From: an uncultured Clostridia bacterium
GTDB taxonomy: Bacteria > Bacillota > Clostridia > TANB77 > CAG-508
Direction of reading: 5' to 3'
Length of the DNA: 10,440 nucleotides
Assembly: GCA_944386375.1 (NCBI GenBank)
Contig: CALXAW010000043.1
Span: 1 to 10,440, forward strand
Shown here: positions 5,932 through 10,440 of the stretch, piece by piece
Layout of the letters: every line of letters starts with the position of its first letter
How positions within the stretch are numbered: the stretch's first letter is position 1
The notes under the pieces: model-generated
The model's input: the letters and a program-made list of their open reading frames with translations, nothing else
Database searches by the model: none
Told to the model about the DNA's origin: nothing
Position numbers and translations under genes: made by a program

Positions 5932-7563
5932 TTAATACACTACCAACTTTTTGTTTAGTTCGTCTATTGTTGTAAGACCTTGTAATACTTTTTTTATACC
6001 ATCTATAACTAAAGGTTTATAACTACCCTCTAATGCTTTTCTCTTTATTTCTATACTTGATGCTCCTGCCATAATTAATTCTTTTAGGTCATCTGTTATA
6101 TCTAGTATTTCAAATAATCCCATTCTCTCATAATATCCAGTATCATTACAATATTTACAACCTACTGCATCAAATGTTTTTACATTTTTTATTGGTAAAT
6201 CTACATTATATCTATTTGCTAAATCTTCTATTAACTTTTTCTCTTTATCTGTAAATTCTCTTTCTTTTCTACATTTTGTACATATTTTTCTAACTAATCT
6301 TTGTGATATAGATGTTGCTAGTGTTGATGCAATATCATAATCTGATAGTCCCATTTTTCTTAATCTTGTTATTACTTCTACACTATCTATTGTGTGTATT
6401 GTAGATAATACATAATGACCTGTTTGTCCAGCCTGTATTGCTATTTCTGCTGTTTCGTTATCACGTATTTCTCCAACAAGTATAACATCTGGGTCTTGTC
6501 TTAAAACTGTTCTTAAAGATTCTGCAAATCTTACCTTTTCGTCTATTTCTATTTGGTTTAAGCCTTTTATTCTAATTTCTACTGGATCTTCTATTGTTGT
6601 TATATTTATTTCTGGTCTGTTTAGATAATCTATTATACTATATAATGTTGTTGTTTTACCTTCTCCTGTTGGTGCTGCCATAATTGTCATAGAATTTCTT
6701 TTGTTTATACTTTTATCTAGTGTACTTTCGTCTCCTGGGAACCCTAAGTCAAAAATATTTCTTATATTTTCATTTTTCTTTAAAAGTCTTAAAACAAATT
6801 TTTCTCCATATACATTTTTTTGTGACGATACACGAATATTATAATCTTCGTATAATAAAATTCTACCATCTTGTGCTTCTTGTTTTTCTTGGTGCATATT
6901 AGATATAGCTTTTATTCTACCTATTAATTGTGCTTGTTTTTCTTTTGATATATTTGTTGCTGTAAAAAGTTCACCATCTATTCTGTATCTAATTCTTACA
7001 TTATCATTCATTGGTTCAACATGTATGTCACTTGCTCTTTTTTTCATTGCTGTTCTAATTATATTATCTAATAATGCTGTTACAGAGTCTGTATCTGATG
7101 GTATACTCATATCTCCAACTGTATTGCCATCTAGCATATTTAACAATCTTTCTATATCACTTTCAAAAGTAACATATGTTTCCATAACCAAACCACGATT
7201 TAGCATTAGCATTCTTATTTTATCTATATTTTTTTGATTAGTTGTTTCTGCAAAACAGATTTTTATTTTTCCATTGCTTACTTCAAATGGTATTATTTTA
7301 TTTGCTCTTGCAACTTCTGGTGATACATATTCCGAAAAATTTAATTTTACATTTTTTAATATTATTCCTTTATAACCTACAATTTCTCCAATTGCATTTA
7401 TTAAAGTTTCTGCATCACAAAGGTTTAATATATGCAATATATCTCCTAATTTTCTGCTTTTATGCTCTCTTTGATATTCTAGTGCTTTTTCAATGTCTTT
7501 TTCTGTTACTACTCCTCTTTTTACTAATTCAATTCCTATAGGTTGTCTTCTTCTTATTTCCAT
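5932..7563 (-). CDS. pilB: PilB, type IV pilus assembly ATPase
   Basis: The 543-residue protein powers pilus polymerisation. Residues 1-145 are an N-terminal MshEN-type domain (IGIELVKRGVV, KLGDIL), which in relatives can bind cyclic-di-GMP. The ATPase core follows with ASDIHVEP (177-184), Walker A APTGEGKT (297-304), Asp box TTIEDPVE (322-329), Walker B ILVGEIRD (361-368) and His box STIHT (387-391). A tetracysteine zinc module, C428/C431 and C469/C472, is typical of PilB/GspE and absent from PilT. The P-loop has Glu301 where Ser is common (GSGKT), which is allowed by the Walker consensus. ATG 7563 follows AAAGGAAGG. It stands first of the pilB-pilT-pilC set, 23 bases after the minor-pilin gene, and is clearly in the same operon. 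Confidence 0.96.
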   Translation of the reverse strand: MEIRRRQPIGIELVKRGVVTEKDIEKALEYQREHKSRKLGDILHILNLCDAETLINAIGEIVGYKGIILKNVKLNFSEYVSPEVARANKIIPFEVSNGKIKICFAETTNQKNIDKIRMLMLNRGLVMETYVTFESDIERLLNMLDGNTVGDMSIPSDTDSVTALLDNIIRTAMKKRASDIHVEPMNDNVRIRYRIDGELFTATNISKEKQAQLIGRIKAISNMHQEKQEAQDGRILLYEDYNIRVSSQKNVYGEKFVLRLLKKNENIRNIFDLGFPGDESTLDKSINKRNSMTIMAAPTGEGKTTTLYSIIDYLNRPEINITTIEDPVEIRIKGLNQIEIDEKVRFAESLRTVLRQDPDVILVGEIRDNETAEIAIQAGQTGHYVLSTIHTIDSVEVITRLRKMGLSDYDIASTLATSISQRLVRKICTKCRKEREFTDKEKKLIEDLANRYNVDLPIKNVKTFDAVGCKYCNDTGYYERMGLFEILDITDDLKELIMAGASSIEIKRKALEGSYKPLVIDGIKKVLQGLTTIDELNKKLVVY

Positions 7564-7586
7564 AAAAATTTCCTTCCTTTCGTATT

Positions 7587-7997
7587 TTAAATATTTAGAG
7601 TATATGTAGTATTATAGTTTTTTCCATCTATACTCATTTCTACTGTTACTTTGCTTTTGTCTGTTTGGTCATATATAAATTTACAACTATCTACATTATT
7701 GCAAATGTTTATTTTATTCATATATATTGTGTTGTCTTTATAGGTGTATTGATTTGAATTTGAAAATATAATGCTATTTTCGGTGCATTGTATAATATTG
7801 TTTTTCTCTTTATTTATTTCTGCTGTAAAGTAACTATTAAATAATGTATAATCTTTGTATTCTTTTGTTGTATTTGTTAAATCGTCTAAATTACCATAGA
7901 AAAACTTTGTTAATGTTGTAATTGTTGCAACAACTACTACCATAGCGATAATATATATAGTTAATGACACTAATGTTATACCTTTTTGGTTTTTCAT
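7587..7997 (-). CDS. Minor pilin-like protein with class III-type prepilin leader
   Basis: The 136-residue protein begins MKNQKG, then ITLVSLTIYIIAMVVVVATI. This is a short basic leader, a Gly cleavage site (Gly6) and a ~20-residue hydrophobic helix, so it is a substrate for a prepilin peptidase. Mature residue +5 is Ser, not the usual Glu. The rest (about 30-136) is a small soluble domain rich in Asn, Lys and Thr with Cys at three places, ending in a beta-rich stretch. I cannot match it to a specific minor pilin; size and position (last pilin-like gene before pilB, one base after the preceding gene) suggest a PilW/ComGF/GspJ-like tip or priming subunit. SD AAAGGAGGAAT lies inside the end of the upstream gene, so translation is coupled. 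Confidence 0.75.
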   Translation of the reverse strand: MKNQKGITLVSLTIYIIAMVVVVATITTLTKFFYGNLDDLTNTTKEYKDYTLFNSYFTAEINKEKNNIIQCTENSIIFSNSNQYTYKDNTIYMNKINICNNVDSCKFIYDQTDKSKVTVEMSIDGKNYNTTYTLNI

Positions 7998-7998
7998 G

Positions 7999-8436
7999 TT
8001 ATTCCTCCTTTGTTACCGCTGTAGTAATATCAACTGTTTGTGTGTCTTTTCCAAGTGTGTAGTCAATTGTTACTTTTACAATTTTTATTACATCTTCTAA
8101 TGTATCGTCTTGCATTTTGTCTTTGTAGTTTTCTACATTTATAGTAATATTATATCCTGATAAAGCATCTATTTCTTGCCCTGTTTTTTGTTTTATATAT
8201 TCTAAGTTTATACCACCATTTTTGTCTTCTATTACATCTTCATAATTCATTTGCTTTATATTTTCTATTATTTGAATTGCTAAATGTGTTGCTTCTGACT
8301 TTCTTTCTATACCTTTTGAAGCTTCACTAAAACTATATATTAATGATGCTATTATAGATACAAATAATAATATAACAATTGTTGCAATTGATATGTCTAT
8401 TCCAGTAACACCTTTTTCGTTTTTTAATTTTTTCAT
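7999..8436 (-). CDS. Minor pilin-like protein (PilV/GspI-like)
   Basis: The 145-residue protein has a leader MKKLKNEKG and then VTGIDISIATIVILLFVSIIA. The cleavage Gly (Gly9) is followed by a hydrophobic helix in which mature +5 is Asp instead of Glu. The remainder has an amphipathic helix (about 40-70) and a C-terminal part rich in Thr, Asp and Lys, of the length usual for minor pseudopilins. I chose ATG 8436 because the AAGGA at 8446-8450 is then nine bases away; ATGs at 8445 and 8442 are in frame but too close to that SD. The SD overlaps the stop codon of the peptidase gene, and the gene ends one base before the next minor pilin, so three genes are tightly coupled. The family call PilV/GspI rests on size and order only. 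Confidence 0.72.
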   Translation of the reverse strand: MKKLKNEKGVTGIDISIATIVILLFVSIIASLIYSFSEASKGIERKSEATHLAIQIIENIKQMNYEDVIEDKNGGINLEYIKQKTGQEIDALSGYNITINVENYKDKMQDDTLEDVIKIVKVTIDYTLGKDTQTVDITTAVTKEE

Positions 8437-8448
8437 TTCCATCATTCC

Positions 8449-9267
8449 TTACAATGCATATATACTACATAACCATATAACTGGTATTAAAATTATAATG
8501 TTTATACAACTTAAGTAGAATGCTATACTTATTTTGCTGTTTAAGATTTTTTCTTGTTTTACATTTTTTCTTTTTAATTGCCTTATTTTATTTATTAGCA
8601 AATATATTGCAATTGCAAAAAGTGTTATTCCTATTGTGCTTATTGTTACAAATTCACCTGTAAATACTGCCATAATTACTACTAACATTAATATACCATT
8701 TATATAACTATTTTTTGCATATTTTTTTAATGTTATGCTATCAAATATAAGCAAAATTAAAAACGCAACAATATACATAACATATCTATATATACTAGCT
8801 TGCCCTACTATATATAGATATATTATGTATGCAAGAGAAATTGCTACTCCAAAATATGTTACTCCTTTTTCTATTTTTCTGTTTGCTTTGTCTATTCCAG
8901 CTGTTATAAATATAAAGCTTGTATATAATACCATAAATGCAAAAAATGCTAAGTCTGCTCTGTTTAAGTTATATGCATCTAAACCTAATGAAGCTGCAAA
9001 TAACACAAATACACTTCCAGATAGAAGCTCTATTAGTAAATAACGTATATTTATTTTTTCTTTACAGTGTTTGCATTTTCCACCTAAAGCTAGATAACTA
9101 AATACTGGAATCAACTCTAAAAAGCCTAATTTATTGTTACAATTAGGGCAATATGAGTGTGTATGTATTATGTCTTGTTTGCGTGGTATTCTGTGTATTG
9201 CTAATGTGTAAAAACTTCCAAATAAAATTCCAATTAAAAATATTATGCAATATAAAAATATGTTCAT
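8449..9267 (-). CDS. pilD: Prepilin peptidase homologue (PilD family), possibly lacking one catalytic Asp
   Basis: The 272-residue integral membrane protein has the PilD/GspO N-terminal domain: GSFYTLAIHRIPR (17-29) and the paired-cysteine zinc motif C40/C43 and C65/C68, with LGFLELIPVFSYLALGGKC between. Several membrane helices follow to the C-terminus. Active members are aspartyl proteases with one Asp after the first helices and a second in a GxGD motif. Here D126 (GIDKANRKIEKG) fits the first Asp. The place of the second, 64 residues on, reads SYINGIL with Asn190. The IPD part after the first Asp is also missing. It lies between the major pilins and the minor pilins, so a role in pilin processing is expected from context. 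Activity is in doubt: it may use another acid, need another peptidase, or be inactive. ATG 9267 has AAAAGGA eleven bases upstream. Confidence 0.85.
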   Translation of the reverse strand: MNIFLYCIIFLIGILFGSFYTLAIHRIPRKQDIIHTHSYCPNCNNKLGFLELIPVFSYLALGGKCKHCKEKINIRYLLIELLSGSVFVLFAASLGLDAYNLNRADLAFFAFMVLYTSFIFITAGIDKANRKIEKGVTYFGVAISLAYIIYLYIVGQASIYRYVMYIVAFLILLIFDSITLKKYAKNSYINGILMLVVIMAVFTGEFVTISTIGITLFAIAIYLLINKIRQLKRKNVKQEKILNSKISIAFYLSCINIIILIPVIWLCSIYAL

Positions 9268-9302
9268 TAGTTTTAGTTCCTTTTCTTATTTATTTTAATT
9301 TT

Positions 9303-9331
9303 AGCCATACACACAAAGTGTGCGTATGGCT
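9303..9331 (-). terminator. Stem-loop between pilin and peptidase genes (attenuator or mRNA stabiliser)
   Basis: A 13-position stem (9303-9315 with 9319-9331, one A-C mismatch, 3-base loop) stands between the pilin stop codon (9342) and the peptidase start (9267). On the minus strand it is followed by AAAATTAAAATAA with no T-run, so it is a poor intrinsic terminator. A stem that protects the upstream pilin mRNA from 3' decay, giving much more pilin than peptidase, is more likely; that is inference. Confidence 0.6.
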
Positions 9332-9341
9332 TTATCTTTAA

Positions 9342-9920
9342 TTATAAATCTGCTTTTTGGTCACTTGTCGCTGCTGTTATTGTTGCATTAGCTGTTGTTG
9401 ATGTAAGAACAATTGAACCCATTGTCACAAAATTATCCTTTGTTGAGTTATAGTATATATATAGTGTTTTTATATCCTCATCTTTTTTATCTGTTACTAA
9501 ATAATAACTATAATGTTCATCTGTTGCTGCTGTTTTAGCTGCATCTAGTGTAGTTGCTCCTGAACTAGCTTGATCTATGGCAGATTCTAAATCTAATTGC
9601 ATTATTTCAATAATTCTTGCATCTAATCCATCTTTATCTCCTGTTTTGTCTTCTGTTGGTGCACTTTCAGGATCTGCTTGTCCACTATATGTTTTGTTAT
9701 CTACTTGTTGTGCAAATATTTCTGTTTTTATTGCATTTAATGTCATATTTATTCTTTCCTCTGCCTCTGCTTGTGATGTTGTTTCTCTTGCTTCTTGTGC
9801 ATTTGTTAATATACCATTTTGGCCTGTTAGCATTGCTATTGTTACTCCTGCTAAAATTAGTAAAACTATAATTGTAACAACTAATGCTATTAATGTAATA
9901 CCTTTTTGTTCTTTTAACAT
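9342..9920 (-). CDS. Major-pilin-like prepilin (paralogue 1)
   Basis: The 192-residue prepilin has leader MLKEQKG, cleavage after Gly7, then ITLIALVVTIIVLLILAGVTIAML, a hydrophobic helix that would form the filament core. Mature +5 is Ala, not Glu. A helical segment rich in Ala, Glu and Gln (about 40-75) continues the pilin spine. It is followed by a Gly/Asp-rich loop (about 78-100) and a Thr-rich beta domain ending near TITAATSDQKADL. There are no cysteines, so no disulfide-bounded D-region. The start at 9920 has AAAGGA eleven bases upstream. It lies 43 bases after a close paralogue, so the two are tandem duplicates, and upstream of the peptidase gene. Its position at the head of the operon suggests a major subunit, but the gene lacks a direct test of abundance here. 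Confidence 0.85.
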   Translation of the reverse strand: MLKEQKGITLIALVVTIIVLLILAGVTIAMLTGQNGILTNAQEARETTSQAEAEERINMTLNAIKTEIFAQQVDNKTYSGQADPESAPTEDKTGDKDGLDARIIEIMQLDLESAIDQASSGATTLDAAKTAATDEHYSYYLVTDKKDEDIKTLYIYYNSTKDNFVTMGSIVLTSTTANATITAATSDQKADL

Positions 9921-9963
9921 AAGTTTTTCATTCCTTTCTTTTGTTTATTTAATAATTATAATT

Positions 9964-10378
9964 TTATAATGTTTTTAGTTGTGAACTAGTTGCTGGTGTA
10001 ATTGTAGCTTGTGACGTTGTTGCTGAAAGATTGATTGAACCAGATGTTGTGAAATTATTTGCTGTAGAATAATAATATATAGTTAATGTATTACCAGATA
10101 ATTCATAACTATATTTTCCATCTTGTGTTTCACCTGCATCTGTAGTTGCTACTATATCGCTACCTAAATCTAATTTCATAATTTCAGTAATTCTTGAATC
10201 TAATGCACTACCATTTAAACCACTATAAGACTTATCGTCTACTTGTTGTACAAATATTTCTGTTTTTATTGCATTTAATGTCATATTTATTCTTTCTTCT
10301 GCCTCTGCTTGTGATGTTGCTTCTCTAGCTTTTTGTGCATTAGTTAATATTCCATTTTGGCCTGTTAACATTGCTATT
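9964..10378 (-). CDS. Major-pilin-like prepilin (paralogue 2), 5' end missing
   Basis: The reading frame runs from the contig break at 10378 to TAA at 9964-9966. The first Met seen (10371) is not the start: residues I-A-M-L-T-G-Q-N-G match an internal part of the neighbouring pilin, whose leader and first helix (about 28 residues) lie before this point. The missing part was cut off where adapter sequence begins. The shared region is close to the neighbour: ILTNAQ, TSQAEAEERINMTLNAIKTEIF and a C-terminus ending TITPATSSQLKTL. At DNA level 120 bases (10259-10378 against 9721-9840) differ at seven positions. It lacks most of the ~15-residue loop of paralogue 1 (after YSG), so the surface domain is shorter. 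The +5 residue is not visible. Confidence 0.85.
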
Positions 10379-10440
10379 AGATCGGCAGAGCGTCGTGTTG
10401 GGACAGAGTGTAGATCTCGGTGGTCGCCGTATCATTAAAA
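10379..10440. other. Illumina TruSeq adapter sequence, not genomic
   Basis: From AGATCGG at 10379 to ATCATT at 10436 the sequence follows the reverse complement of the 58-nt TruSeq universal adapter over its whole length. There are three mismatches (10386, 10399 and 10404), and AAAA follows. The match starts exactly where homology to the neighbouring pilin gene stops. The composition (GC-rich, no codon structure) also breaks from the rest of the window. This is untrimmed read-through joined to a contig end. Confidence 0.97.

Noticed and set aside
9925..9942. A five-codon ORF (ATG AAA AAC TTA TGT TAA) overlapping the pilin leader region on the minus strand, as a leader peptide
   Set aside because: Its ATG touches the AAAGGA SD, which is far too close for initiation, and the pilin ATG is at a workable distance.
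10379..10440. Horizontally acquired GC-rich DNA at the right edge
   Set aside because: It is the sequencing adapter, matching over its full 58-base length.

Overview
The window is AT-rich and compactly coded, with strong AAGGAGG-type ribosome binding sites. It carries RNase J, a Gram-positive-type type IV pilus cluster and prepilins beginning KGITLIALVVTI. This points to a low-GC Firmicute of the class Clostridia, probably an uncultured gut lineage; that assignment is inference. Apart from the first ~160 bases, all genes lie on the minus strand and are read right to left.

Layout, left to right. Positions 1-262 hold a compact locus that looks like a type I toxin-antitoxin module with the architecture of the Fst/par systems. 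A 21-codon hydrophobic peptide (54-119) has a strong Shine-Dalgarno (SD) that lies inside a 5' hairpin. It is followed by a perfect 11-bp terminator stem. On the far side of that stem is a direct repeat of the toxin start region, and behind it a near-consensus minus-strand promoter (TTGACT-N17-TATAAT). That promoter would make a ~100-nt antisense RNA converging on the shared terminator. Positions 356-3200 hold RNase J (with its own consensus promoter inside the 3' end of the gene before it) and a ROK-family sugar kinase. Positions 3201-3460 are a non-coding stretch packed with inverted repeats, including a perfect 19-bp one.

Positions 3460-10378 are a type IV pilus operon. In transcription order it encodes two tandem paralogous major-pilin-like proteins (the first truncated), a prepilin peptidase homologue, two minor-pilin-like proteins, the assembly ATPase PilB, the retraction ATPase PilT and the platform protein PilC. 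In the expected pathway, prepilins are cleaved by the peptidase, PilB drives polymerisation on PilC, and PilT retracts the fibre. Two oddities stand out. None of the prepilins whose cleavage site is visible has the canonical Glu at +5. The peptidase homologue keeps the first catalytic Asp but has Asn where the second (GxGD) is expected.

The last 62 bases (10379-10440) are not genomic. They match the 58-nt Illumina TruSeq universal adapter with three mismatches, followed by AAAA. The contig therefore ends artificially inside the first pilin gene.
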